DNA of 64,000 bases from CAVXFB01 sp963760935 (GTDB lineage: Bacteria; Planctomycetota; Planctomycetia; Pirellulales; Thermoguttaceae), in assembly GCA_963760935.1 (NCBI GenBank), contig CAVXFB010000006.1, positions 868,001 to 932,000 of the forward strand, given 5' to 3'. Made by a program: the position numbers and the translations under genes. This document shows, one piece after another, positions 8,740-18,526 of the stretch; within the stretch, counting starts at the first letter, position 1; every line of letters starts with the position of its first letter. The notes under the pieces were generated by a model, which was not told where the DNA came from, did no database searches, and was given only the letters and a program-made list of their open reading frames with translations.

Positions 8740-10840
8740 GCAACATGCAATGCGCCCCCATAGCGGAAGGGATGTTGGCCTATCTGGTCGGGAAAGTTCG
8801 TCCTGCATTGGCCAAGCGAATCGCCAAGCGCGGCTGCATCGACACGGCGGTGATTGGATTGGGCAAGCAAGGCACACGCCACGCCGGGCTCATGAAGGAC
8901 TTCGGCACAACCATCGCCGGCGCGGTTGCTGCCGGCCAGGGCGGAACCCGCGTGGCCGAGACGATCCCCGTCTACGATTCCGTAGCCGAGATGCTCGCCG
9001 AACACCCTGACATCGCCGTGGCGAGCGTTTGGAAGCACTATTCGACCGCTGCTGACGCAACGATCGAGGCCATCGACGCCGGAATCCCGATCATCGTGCT
9101 TATTTCCGAAGGCATGCCCGTGCGCGATGTGCAACGCGTGGTCGTTGCCGCACGGCGTCGCGGCACACTTCTCTTGGGACCAAACACGCCCGGGATCATC
9201 TTCCCGCCCGAGCACGTCAAGTCCGGTATGTTGCCCGACGTCTTCCAACCGGCCGAACCGGAGCCAGACCGCTACACCTCCCACGGCGTGACGATCTGTT
9301 CGCGCAGCGGAGCGATTCTCTATCACTTGTCCGATGCCCTAGCTTCGGCAGGTATCGCACAGAACGCGGTAATCGGCGTTGGCGGCGATTCGGTCATCGG
9401 CACCCCATTTCCGGCAGTAGTGCCGTTGGTCAGCACCTATTCGAAGACTGACTTGGTGGTGCTGGCGGGCGAAATCGGCGGTTGTCAGGAAGAATTGCTC
9501 GCCGAAGACATGCGCACCATCCCGAGAAATATCCCAAGCCGGTCATTGCGTTGATTTCCGGTCGCTGCGCCCCCCAGGGCAAGCAGATGGGCCACGCCGG
9601 CGCGATCGTCAACCCTGGCGCGGACTATGGCACATACAAATCGAAACGCGCCGCGTTCGAAGCCGCTGGCGTAACGGTGGTCAACAGCCAATACGAATTG
9701 GTCGAGGCCGTCCAAAAGGCGCTCGGCGGACGAACCTACTTCCAGCCGGATCGCTACTACGCCCGAATGGCGCAAATTTGGGACGCCCCGCCGCCAAAGA
9801 AGACTTGGACCACCTCGATCACTAAGGTCGTCCCAAACCAGTTGGCCATTCGCGGCATTCCGCTGACCGATCTGATCGGCCGTCGCAGCATTATCGAGGT
9901 TGCCGCGTTGCTGACCACCGGCCGACTGCCCGGCAAGGCCGAAAAGGCGAACCTCGACAAGATCGCCCGCAAGGCCGCCCTCGCACCAGTGCCGAAAATC
10001 GCCTTCCACAAGAAGGACGATGTCTCGCGCCAGCTAGCCGGCCTGATATTGGCCGACACCGGCTTCCACGCCTTCTCCGGCACGGAAGCCGAGCGAACCG
10101 CCTACCTCTTGGGCCGTGGCGCGGCTTACCTGGCCCGCATCTTTAAGATCCCACTAAAATCGGCCAAGAACTTTTCGGACATGGCCGCTCGTGCGGTCGC
10201 CGGCAAGGCCTCGTTGAACGCCTCCCACGCCCAGATGATCGAAGCGGCCATCGTGGCATGTGCCGATCACGGTGTAACGCCGCCAAGTGCCCAGACGACG
10301 ATCATGGTCTCAACGGTTCGTGCGCCGTTAGAAGTGGCGGTCGCAGCCGGCGTGATGGCCATCACCGATGTCCATGGCGGCGCTGGCGCCAGTGCGGCCG
10401 AGTTCCTTCTCGAATGCGCCGCGTCGGCCAAGAAGAATAAACTCTCGCCTTTTGCCGCCGCCGAAGCGATAATTGCGGATCGTACGACGCGCGGAGCGCG
10501 ACGCATCGAGGGGCTGGGCCATCGTCTGCACACCAAAGATCCGCGGCGAGACGCCCTTTGGAAGTTCGCCGAGAAGAGCCACATCAATGGCCAATGCATC
10601 CCAATCTCGAAAGTCGTTGGCGACGCCTTCAGAGCCGTTCGCGGACTCGAATTGCCGATCAACGTCGACGGAGTCATCGGCGCAATCGTGGCCGACATGG
10701 GGCTTGAGCCGCGCGTGGCAAAGGCCATTTTCGTATTTGGACGCATCATGGGACTCGCGGCGCACTACTTCGAGGAAGTGTCGACTCAACCGCCCATGCG
10801 AAACGTCGATTTCAGCCAAGCAGTGTATAGGAAAGAGTAG
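8736..10840 (+). pseudogene. ATP-citrate-lyase-like large subunit (SucD + citrate synthase fusion), copy 1, frameshifted
   Basis: The gene is read in one frame from 8736 to about 9515 and in another from about 9518 to 10840; joined it gives about 701 residues. The first part is SucD-like (CoA-binding IGLGKQGTRHAG, then LLGPNTPGI). After the break follows HPEKYPKPVIALISG and KQMGHAGAIV, whose histidine would be phosphorylated. The C-terminal citrate-synthase-like part has ACADHGVTPPSA, GLGHRLHTKDPR and INVDGVIGA, matching the catalytic His/His/Asp positions. Cleavage to acetyl-CoA and an oxoacid is the expected reaction. The break needs a one-base shift, with no slippery heptamer seen. The equivalent gene at 12108 is intact, so this is either a recent mutation or an assembly error; I would not call the enzyme lost. 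Confidence 0.8.
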
Positions 10841-10893
10841 AAGCCTCCGGTCACAGGACAAAGCACGTTGTTTTAATGACGGCGGAGATACTC

Positions 10894-12120
10894 ATGAAAC
10901 TCTACGAGTTCGAGGGAAAGCGACTATTCGATATGGCGGGGATCAAAACTCCCGCCGGAAAGGTCGTCGCGTCGTGCGACGAGGCCCGTGGCCTGATTGA
11001 ACAATACGGTCCCGTCATGGCCAAGGCGCAGGTTCTGTGGGGACACCGCGCCAAGAACGAAGGCATCCTCTCTTGTGACTCGGAGGTACAACTGGTCGAG
11101 GCCGTCGGCTCACTGCTTGGCAAGAACATGTTCGGCGAGACTGTCGAGCGGGTCCTCGTCGAGAAGAGAGTCGACATCGTCCAAGAGGCCTATGCCTCCG
11201 TCACCTACATTGGCGCTTCACCCGCGTTGGTTCTCTCGAGTCGCGGCGGTATTGATGTTGAACAAGCCTGTCACGAAGCCCAGGCCGACGTAGTGATCGA
11301 ACCGGTCAACATTCGGCACGGGCTCGCCTCGGAAAAGGCCGCCGAGCTCGCGCAAAGGGCTGGCCTAGTCGATAATCTCGAAGGCGCAGCCGACCTCCTA
11401 ATGAGGCTCTACCGCATGTTCTCTGATTGCGACGCGACGCTGGCCGAGATCAATCCCCTGGCGCGTACTGCCGACGGCCAGTGGATAGCCGTCGACGCGA
11501 AAGTGCGGACCGACGAAGACGCCATGTACCGCCAATCCCACCTAAATCTCCCCGACCGGCTCAGCTCTGGTCGCACGCCAACCGAACTCGAACGTTTGGC
11601 CTTGGAGAATGATCAAACCGATACGCGCGGCAGCGCCGGCCGGATGTTCTACGAACTGGATGGCAACATTGTGATCCTGGCCTCGGGTGGCGGTACAAGC
11701 GTCGAAGCTCTCGATGACCTCTGCCTCCGAGGCGGCCGCCCCGCAATCTTCACCGAATACAGCGGCAACCCAACGCCCGAAAAGGTCAAAGGGCTAACGA
11801 AGATCGCCCTGCGCTATCCCCGCCAAATCGACGCCGTCTGGGTAATCGGTGGGCGGGCCAACTTCACCGACGTCTACGAAACGCTTATCAACGGCATCAT
11901 GGCAGGCATCCGCGAGACGCCCAACTTCGACCGGACCGTCCCAATCCTCATCCGCCGCGCCGGACCTCGCGACGAAGAGGCATTTGCCCAATTGCACAAG
12001 CTCCGTTCCACCGACGGCTACAACCTGTTCCTACGCGGCATGGCTACTTCCGTGGCCAATTCTGCTCGCATGGTTATCCATCAGGCGAAGAAACACAAGG
12101 AACAAGCATGGGCATACTGA
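10894..12120 (+). CDS. ATP-citrate-lyase/succinyl-CoA synthetase beta-like subunit, copy 2
   Basis: A 408-residue ATP-grasp protein beginning MKLYEFEGKRLFDMAGI. The segment AKAQVLWGHRAKNEGIL replaces the glycine-rich VGGRGKAGG of copy 1, and CDATLAEINPLARTADGQW is the magnesium-ligand region. ATG 10894 is chosen over 10876 because GGAG lies at 10884-10887. Its stop overlaps the next gene by 13 bases, so the pair is co-translated. Sequence divergence from copy 1 is high for two neighbouring genes, which points to an old duplication or separate acquisition and to different substrates. Length (about 400) fits the small ATP-citrate lyase subunit. Confidence 0.87.
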   Translation: MKLYEFEGKRLFDMAGIKTPAGKVVASCDEARGLIEQYGPVMAKAQVLWGHRAKNEGILSCDSEVQLVEAVGSLLGKNMFGETVERVLVEKRVDIVQEAYASVTYIGASPALVLSSRGGIDVEQACHEAQADVVIEPVNIRHGLASEKAAELAQRAGLVDNLEGAADLLMRLYRMFSDCDATLAEINPLARTADGQWIAVDAKVRTDEDAMYRQSHLNLPDRLSSGRTPTELERLALENDQTDTRGSAGRMFYELDGNIVILASGGGTSVEALDDLCLRGGRPAIFTEYSGNPTPEKVKGLTKIALRYPRQIDAVWVIGGRANFTDVYETLINGIMAGIRETPNFDRTVPILIRRAGPRDEEAFAQLHKLRSTDGYNLFLRGMATSVANSARMVIHQAKKHKEQAWAY

Positions 12121-14267
12121 TCGACAAACAGACGCGGGTACTGGTGCAAGGCATCACGGGCAAACAAGGCCGGCGACTCTGCGGCGAGATGCTGGACTGC
12201 GGAACCCATGTTGCCGCCGGCGTGACGCCGGGCAAGGGCGGCGAAGAAGTCTTCGGCCTGCCGGTCTACAACTCCGTGGACGAGGCCTTGCAAATACATC
12301 CCGACATCAACACTAGCCTCCTCTCCGTACCACGCGAAGGTACGAAGGAAGCCGCACTCGAGGCCATCGCTTGCCGCCAGATCAAGCTGGTGAACATCTT
12401 GACCGAAGGCCTGCCGCAGCGCGACGCCGCCGAAATCGTTCAGGCTGCCGCTGAAAACGGCACCCGCGTTGTTGGCCCGGCGTCGGTCGGCATCATCAAT
12501 CCCATCGACCGCGTCAAGGTTGGCGCAATCGGCGGAAACGATCCGGGCGTGTTCTATCCTGGAAACATCGCCATCTTCTCGAAAAGCGGCGGGATGTGTC
12601 TCTCGATCGCCACGGAGGTTTTCAACGCCCTGGGATACGGCGTCAGCATCGTCGTCGGCATTGGCGGCGACCGCATCACGGGCACCAACTTCAAGGACCT
12701 CCTGGACCTTGCCCGCGACGATGAACAGTCAAAGCTCATCATCCTTGTGGGCGAGGTCGGCGGCGACTACGAAGAAGAAGCCGCCCGGTACATACAAGAT
12801 ACAAAATATCCCAAACCCGTCGTCGCTCGCATCACGGGGATCGGAGCACAGAAGATCTTTCCACGCGGCTCACGCATGGGGCATGCCGGCGCGATCATCG
12901 GCGATAGCAGCTTCGGCAGCTATGAAAGCAAGGTGGCCGCGTTTGAACGAGCCGGCATGTCCGTAGCGAAGACCTCGGAGGAATTGGTCGACTTGGTCGA
13001 GCGGGCGATGCCGCGCCGCGGCCCCGACCTCGAAGCGGCCATGTCCCGCGAGTTCGAACTGGTCAGCATCGCCAAGAATAAGCTGGAAAGACTCAAGAGC
13101 CAGGTCCGCGCCGTGCAAGTCCGCACACACCTGACCCAAATCATCGAGGGCGTACCACATTTTCGCGGCCGGCCCCTACCGCGACTGATGCGCGAGACCA
13201 CCGTGCCACGCATGATCTACGAGGCAATCACAAAAGAGGACGCCACTGACGATCAGGCCGCACGACTGGCAAAAGACATCGTACTCACTGCGCAGACCCA
13301 CCCGCTGGCAAAAGCCGCCGGCGACGCGGCCGTCGCTTCGTTTCAAGGCGCATCGCCCGTCAACACCGCCGTCAGCGCCGGCCTGCTGACCCTTGGCGTC
13401 GAGGCAGATTGCGCCTCGATGAAGCTCAACAATCGCTACTATCCCACCGAGGCCGAAGCCCTCGCATTGGTGCCCCGAGTGATCGAACTCGTCGCTTGCA
13501 TTCTCGGAAACCAATTGCAATGGAGCGACACGCAGCCAATCGAGGCGATGATCTTCCAGGCCCTATCCGGCAGACAACCCTCGCCCGCCGAATCCAAACT
13601 CATGGGGGCCATCTTCATTTCCTGTGTCGATCACACGCCCGCCACCCCTTCATCCTTGGCCGCGATCACCTCGTACTCTGGCGGAAACTCGCTCAAGACG
13701 GCCTTGGCAGCCGGCATCACCGCAATGGGCGAATCGCACGCTGGCGCGGGCGAGGCCACTGCTCGGGTCCTAAGCTCCTATGTGAAGAGGATGCAGGAAG
13801 CGATCGAGACGTCGGGTGTTTTTGAGGTCGCCGGCACCGCCATCACCAACCTCAAGGAACTTGCAATGCATATCGTCCGCGAGGTCACAGGCGGCAACGA
13901 CGGACCCAAGAGGAAAGTGCCCGGCTACGGCCATCGGCACTACAGTCTCTATGGGCGGGACCCACGAGCCGTCACCCTGTTGGAGATGGCCAATGAGCTT
14001 GGCTTGGCCGGTGACTACTGCACGCTGGCTCAGGAAATCGAGTGGATCCTTAAACGACAGAAGGCCCTGGGGCTGTGCCTCAACGTCGACGGCGTGATCG
14101 GCGCGCTCCTATGCGATCTGAAGATCAGGCCGGAGGCCGGAAAGGCGGCCTTTATCATCCCCCGTACCGTCGGACTGCTCGGTCAGCTCCTAGAGCAAGA
14201 TTCCGGCTCGTTCTTCCGCTTGGCCAATGACTCAATCATCTACATCGGCCCGAAAGCCCGTCTGTGA
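12108..14267 (+). CDS. ATP-citrate-lyase-like large subunit (SucD + citrate synthase fusion), copy 2
   Basis: An intact 719-residue fusion. Residues about 1-330 are SucD-like: CoA-binding VQGITGKQGRRL, VGPASVGIINP, and RMGHAGAII with the phosphorylatable His259. Residues about 345-719 are citrate-synthase-like: SCVDHTPATPSS, GESHAGAGEATA, GYGHRHYSLYGRDPR and LNVDGVIGALL, which keep the His/His/Asp set. This layout equals the large subunit of two-chain ATP-citrate lyase (about 600 residues), but it is about 110 residues longer, with an extra linker around residues 310-380. Expected chemistry is ATP- and CoA-dependent cleavage of citrate or a homologue to acetyl-CoA and a 2-oxoacid. It is the last gene of the operon; no terminator is visible before the RAYT element. 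Confidence 0.87.
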   Translation: MGILIDKQTRVLVQGITGKQGRRLCGEMLDCGTHVAAGVTPGKGGEEVFGLPVYNSVDEALQIHPDINTSLLSVPREGTKEAALEAIACRQIKLVNILTEGLPQRDAAEIVQAAAENGTRVVGPASVGIINPIDRVKVGAIGGNDPGVFYPGNIAIFSKSGGMCLSIATEVFNALGYGVSIVVGIGGDRITGTNFKDLLDLARDDEQSKLIILVGEVGGDYEEEAARYIQDTKYPKPVVARITGIGAQKIFPRGSRMGHAGAIIGDSSFGSYESKVAAFERAGMSVAKTSEELVDLVERAMPRRGPDLEAAMSREFELVSIAKNKLERLKSQVRAVQVRTHLTQIIEGVPHFRGRPLPRLMRETTVPRMIYEAITKEDATDDQAARLAKDIVLTAQTHPLAKAAGDAAVASFQGASPVNTAVSAGLLTLGVEADCASMKLNNRYYPTEAEALALVPRVIELVACILGNQLQWSDTQPIEAMIFQALSGRQPSPAESKLMGAIFISCVDHTPATPSSLAAITSYSGGNSLKTALAAGITAMGESHAGAGEATARVLSSYVKRMQEAIETSGVFEVAGTAITNLKELAMHIVREVTGGNDGPKRKVPGYGHRHYSLYGRDPRAVTLLEMANELGLAGDYCTLAQEIEWILKRQKALGLCLNVDGVIGALLCDLKIRPEAGKAAFIIPRTVGLLGQLLEQDSGSFFRLANDSIIYIGPKARL

Positions 14268-14295
14268 GACGAAGAAAAGGGGGACGAAGAAAAGG
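14268..14295 (+). repeat. Duplicated 13-base unit at left edge of RAYT element
   Basis: GACGAAGAAAAGG occurs twice, at 14268-14280 and 14283-14295. A similar doubled GAGAGAAAAGG (in reverse complement) flanks the right end at about 15041-15059. These doublets may be the outer part of the REP-like ends. Confidence 0.6.
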
Positions 14296-14312
14296 GGATA
14301 AGTCCAATTATT
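14290..14312 (+). repeat. RAYT-associated 23-base repeat, left end
   Basis: A 23-base sequence with core GGGGATAAGTCCAATT. It is repeated exactly in inverted orientation at 15019-15041 on the other side of the transposase gene, and once more as a solo copy at 18981-19003. Such repeats are the mobilised partner of RAYT enzymes. Confidence 0.85.
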
Positions 14313-14985
14313 GGCGTTTCCTTGGCCTTCCACGGGGTTGAAAGGTGGATTCGAGTCCGAGCTTTTCGGCGGTCATCGCCTGCCAGACGGCGCTGCCAAA
14401 GGGACGGCCACGCTGCACTGACGTTTGCACGGCCTCCAATTCCGCCTTCGGCTGCGGTCGATTCACCTGCAATAGCCATTGTCGCGGTCGCTCGACGGGC
14501 CAATCCGTCAACGGCGGCACATCGTCGGTCAGCGCGGCGTGCCGCCGGCGCCATAAGCTCGACCATCGCCACTCCTCCGCACGCTCGACCAGCCCCGCAC
14601 GTAAGGCGTTCCGTTCCACGTAGCAAAGAACGGTGAGCAAGTGCTCGTCGGTTTCCACCGGAAATGACTTGTACGTTCCCTGATAAAGATGTCCGCAACC
14701 AACGGTCTTGCGGTGCAAATGCCACCGTCGCACGTGCGCGATCGTCAATCGGTGCATGAACCGGGCCAAATCGCCATCGTGTTCCGGCCAGAGTACAAGA
14801 TGCCAATGGTTGGGCATCATCAGGTAGCCCAAAATCCGCATTGGCTTCTTGGCCAGCGTCTCCTTCATCACGCGCTCGAAGGCCGCGTAGTCGGCCTCCT
14901 TGGCAAAAATCCGCGCCCGTGCATTCGCACGGTTGATAACATGGAATACCATTCCCCCAGGAGCTACACGGGCTGTTCGCGGCAT
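14308..14985 (-). CDS. REP-associated tyrosine transposase (RAYT, Y1_Tnp family)
   Basis: A 225-residue IS200-like single-strand transposase. The metal-binding MPNHWHLVLW (HUH) motif is at about residues 57-66, with RRWHLHRKTVGCGHLYQGTYKSFPV and CYVERNALRAGLV downstream; the latter contains the usual RAYT YVERNPLRAGL-like signature with Tyr as nucleophile candidate. The protein nicks single-stranded DNA at REP-type sequences. The gene is bounded closely by exact inverted 23-base repeats and lies opposite to the upstream metabolic operon. It looks full length and may be active. The C-terminus RGRPRKRQ overlaps the left repeat. Confidence 0.92.
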   Translation of the reverse strand: MPRTARVAPGGMVFHVINRANARARIFAKEADYAAFERVMKETLAKKPMRILGYLMMPNHWHLVLWPEHDGDLARFMHRLTIAHVRRWHLHRKTVGCGHLYQGTYKSFPVETDEHLLTVLCYVERNALRAGLVERAEEWRWSSLWRRRHAALTDDVPPLTDWPVERPRQWLLQVNRPQPKAELEAVQTSVQRGRPFGSAVWQAMTAEKLGLESTFQPRGRPRKRQ

Positions 14986-15018
14986 GGCCTGAATCTACCA
15001 CTACCGCCCTCGCTTGTC

Positions 15019-15041
15019 AATAATTGGACTTATCCCCTTTT
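15019..15041 (-). repeat. RAYT-associated 23-base repeat, right end (inverted)
   Basis: Exact reverse complement of the copy at 14290-14312, located 34 bases upstream of the transposase start codon. It is followed by a doubled TCTCTCGCCTTTTCTCTCG stretch. Confidence 0.85.
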
Positions 15042-15380
15042 CTCTCGCCTTTTCTCTCGTCAACCTTTCGATAAGGTATTCGATGTCCGGCGTCCCGAGA
15101 AAGCTTGCTTTGATGGAACGCCGGCCGACACTCTTTCCGCGGCGAGGCCGTTTCCGTCCCGGATTGCTCATCGACACCCTTTGATGGCACCGCGGAACGA
15201 TCGCCGGAAAACGGTCCGTTGTTGCGACTTCTAAGACGGTTGGGTTTCCGAGAGTCGTGGCCCGACCGTGGCCCATCGTTTACTGCGCCGACCCAATCGG
15301 CGAAACGTCTCGAAATGCGCGGAGTAGCGGCTAACGGGCAAAAGGGACTGCGCGTTAAGTGGCTCAGCACAGTGTAATGG
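15042..15380. other. Non-coding stretch after RAYT element
   Basis: About 340 bases between the RAYT right end and the stop of the PEP-CTERM gene. Short open frames cross it, but none shows a recognisable protein, a ribosome-binding site or coding-like composition; one ends in AREKGISPII, which is just the translated repeat. I see nothing else in it. Confidence 0.5.
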
Positions 15381-18300
15381 TCAATACTGGCTCGCCGCGA
15401 CCTTCCGTCGGCATCGTTGCCAAGCCACGGCCGCTACACAAATTGCGGCCGACAAAATCATAGCAAGCGTGTCTGGTTCGGGTACCGTCGTAATTGCGTA
15501 ACCACTAAAGCCAGTCACGGTAAAGTTGGCGTAGGTGCCATCGAGATTCAGATCGGCCACGTCGTACTTCATCCAACGCGAGGCGTCATGGTGCCACACC
15601 TCCAACTGATCGCGTGAGTATCCGACGGGAACGCTGAACGACAGATAGGCCGGATCGCCGGGCGTGTAGCCGTCGCCAACCGAGAAATTCCAGGCCCCCA
15701 GCACCGTCTCACTCGAAGCCAAGAGGCTTCGTAGGTCGCCCAGGGCCGGACTGTCCATGACCGTGGCGGTGAAGGTGAGCGGCGTAGATGTTGTCTCGGC
15801 CAAGAAGCTTACCCCGACCGACCACCCGGTTCTGCCAGGGCCGCTATCAACCGCCAGCACGCGTTGCGTGGTGAGCAGATCAATAATAGCCGGCGTACCC
15901 GCCGTAAGGTTCTGAACCGCGGATGCCGTGAACAAATGGCTCGTCCTGTTCCACGTGCCACCAACGGGCTCAAAAACGCCGCTCCCGGTCCATGTGCCAG
16001 CATAGACGGGTTTGATCGGGACATTAGCTGCCGCCTTTGCGCCGGCAAGAAGCGCACGGTGCCATTGTTATCGATGATGCCATTCGCGCCAGAAGCACTG
16101 GTCGCACCAACGTGAATGGCCAGCATTGATCGGCTGTCGATGGTCAATCGTGATGGTGAAAGGCCAGCCATATTCCACATGGAAAGGCTCTCTGTTGCAA
16201 CTACGCCGCCGTTGGTGATATTCAGCGTTCCAGGTCCAGAAGAAGAGCGCGGGCCTAACGAAAGGCTATGAGCGTTGATCCACTTGGAGCCGGTGCCATC
16301 GACGGTAACCGCGCTCCACGTAGAGTAAGCAACAGAGGCATGATCCGTAACAACGGCACCACCATTTAGGACATTTAACGTCCCGTGGCCGGTACCGCCA
16401 ACCATCAAACCATCACTGACCAGCCACGTCGACCCGACATCAGTTACCGTCACGGTACCGTTTGCGCCCCAGTCGCCACTGCCGAGAGTAGCTGAAGAAC
16501 ACGTAGCACTACCACCATCGGAAATATTGAGAGTTCCCGTGCCTGTAAATCCAATGTCACAATCGTTAGCAACCCATTTCGAGCCGTTCCCAATCACAGC
16601 TACGTTCCCCACCGAGCTTCGAGAAAGTCCGATGACAACCCGATTATTCGCAGCCGTGCCACCGTTAGTGATATTGAGCGTACCACTGCCATAACGACCG
16701 ATCTCGATGTAGTCACTGGTCCATTTCGAGCCAGTGCCGTTCACCGTGGCTATTCCTGTCGATCCGCCATTATAACCGACGTAGCCTTCGTTCGACTTGA
16801 TTGCAGCGGCGTTTTGAATGGTCAATGATCCGCTGCCTTTCCACCCGGCGCAAAGCGGGCCGTAGCTACCGCTCTCGTCCATGCTGAGGCAAACCGTCAC
16901 GTCTTGGTCGGGTAGACTATTAAACCTCAACGTCTGGCTTCCCGTCGAGTCAAATAGCACGTTACAGTCGCTCGCGAAGCCGTGCGCGTTGATGGTCCCG
17001 GTGCCGGCTAGGCTAGCTGGCGCTGCCCAAAGGCTCTTTGTATTCAACGTTCCACCGCCTGTGCCAAAACGGATCGTGCCCGTAGCGCCTGAGTTGTAGC
17101 CTGCATAAGTCGAGCCAGCGACGGTAACACTGCCGCCGTTAGAAATACTGAGCGTACCACTACCAGAGTAGCCAACGTAGAGGTCGGAGTCACAGGTCAC
17201 GGTTGACCCCTCGCCATCAACGTTCACGGTTCCAATCGAACCCGACGAGTAGCCGATGTATCCCTTGCTGCTTGTCGCCTTACCGGCCCCGATGATGTTT
17301 AACGTCCCATTGCCGCCATATCCAACGTGGAGCTCTGAACTGTTGCTCCACTTTGAATTGACGCCGCCGACGGTAACCTCGCCGCTCGATCCTGCATATT
17401 CACCGATATACGCCAAAGAACTGCCTACAGCGCCGCCGTCTTCAATCTTGAGTACACCGTTGCCGTAATACCCGACGTCAAGAGTATGTACGTCCCAACT
17501 TGAGCCGCCGTTAACTGTCCCCTGGCCCGTTGCGGTGGATTGATATCCGAAGAACCCACGATAAGACTTCAGTGAGATTCCATTTTTGATCGCTAGCGAG
17601 CCGCTGCTTTTCCAGCCAGCGCCAAGATCGCCGCTGCCACTCCGAACGTCGAGGTTTACAGTCGGGCCCTGTTGGTTGAACGTAAGTTCGCGATTCAGAC
17701 TCGCGGTCGAGTCAAATGTCAGATCAACATCGCTCACAAGTCCCCGGGTTATGATCGTGCCCGAGCCGGTAAGCGCACCTGGTGACGCCGCCAACGTATT
17801 AGTGGTTAACGTTCCGCCGTTAAAGGAAATCTGTCCCGCAGAGCCCGCCATGTAGGAAACGTACGTTGTGCCGTTGGCGGTTACTGCACCGTCGCTGTTG
17901 ATTTGCAGAGTGCCGTTGCCCGAATAGCCAACGCACAGTTCTGCATTATTGAACCAAGCTGAGTTGGCACCGCTCACAGTCACTACACCGCTCGCGCTAG
18001 TAGGGGAACCAAAATATCCGCCGATGTATCCAGCATAATCGGTCACCATGCCACCATTGGTAACGTTCAAGATGCCATCACCCGCGTAACCGACTTTGAT
18101 GTTCGATGCATTAACCCATGTGGAACCCGCCCCATTGATTGTCACCTGACCGCTGTAGCCGGATACGTAAGCAAGGTAACCGTCCCGTGAAAAAAGATAG
18201 CTGCCAGCGTCAACGGTCACCATACCGCCAGAGGTGTATCCAACGTGCGCGGTGGTCGAGGTGGTCCAGGTCGTCGGGTCTGTGGGGTCCACACTGCCCG

Positions 18301-18448
18301 TCCAGGTAATTGCCCCGCGGACATGGGAAATTGGACCGACGATATTGATCGCAATCAAGAAGCAAAAGGCGAGAGAAACGCTAGTGGCGTAGTTCTGACA
18401 CGGCAGGATACCGCATTCATTTTTGTCATTACGACGAGGCCATCGCAT
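15381..18448 (-). pseudogene. Exported T5SS/PEP-CTERM-associated repeat protein, frameshifted near its C-terminus
   Basis: The product would be about 1020 residues: a signal peptide (YATSVSLAFCFLIAINIV), then about twenty short repeats of the pattern G-x-G-T-L-N-I-x-x-G-G (for example GILNVTNGG, GTLNISDGG) interleaved with SKW and GYxGxxxG segments, as in the TIGR04393-type beta-helical repeats. A C-terminal PEP-CTERM signal follows: VPEPDTLAMILSAA, a hydrophobic helix, then RCRRK. The frame changes at about 16040-16052: RFLPA runs into nonsense, while the other frame continues AKAAANVPIKPVYAG and reaches the sorting signal. One missing base explains this. ATG 18448 is preferred; ATG 18526 is possible. 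The protein would be exported and sorted by an exosortase. Its role is unknown; surface or matrix function is typical of the family. Confidence 0.8.
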
Positions 18449-18526
18449 GGTTGCCACCCGTGGAAAAAGGTGTTGTTGATTGCTCTCTCGATCGCCCAGA
18501 CGCAAATCTCGAAAACGCAACAGCAT

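Noticed and set aside
9480..9525. Programmed -1 frameshift in the first lyase large subunit
   Set aside because: No X-XXY-YYZ slippery heptamer or obvious downstream hairpin; the intact paralogue and seven similar breaks favour indels.
15001..15276. 91-codon - strand frame ending near the RAYT right end
   Set aside because: Its end is the translation of the 23-base repeat and the rest has no recognisable domain.
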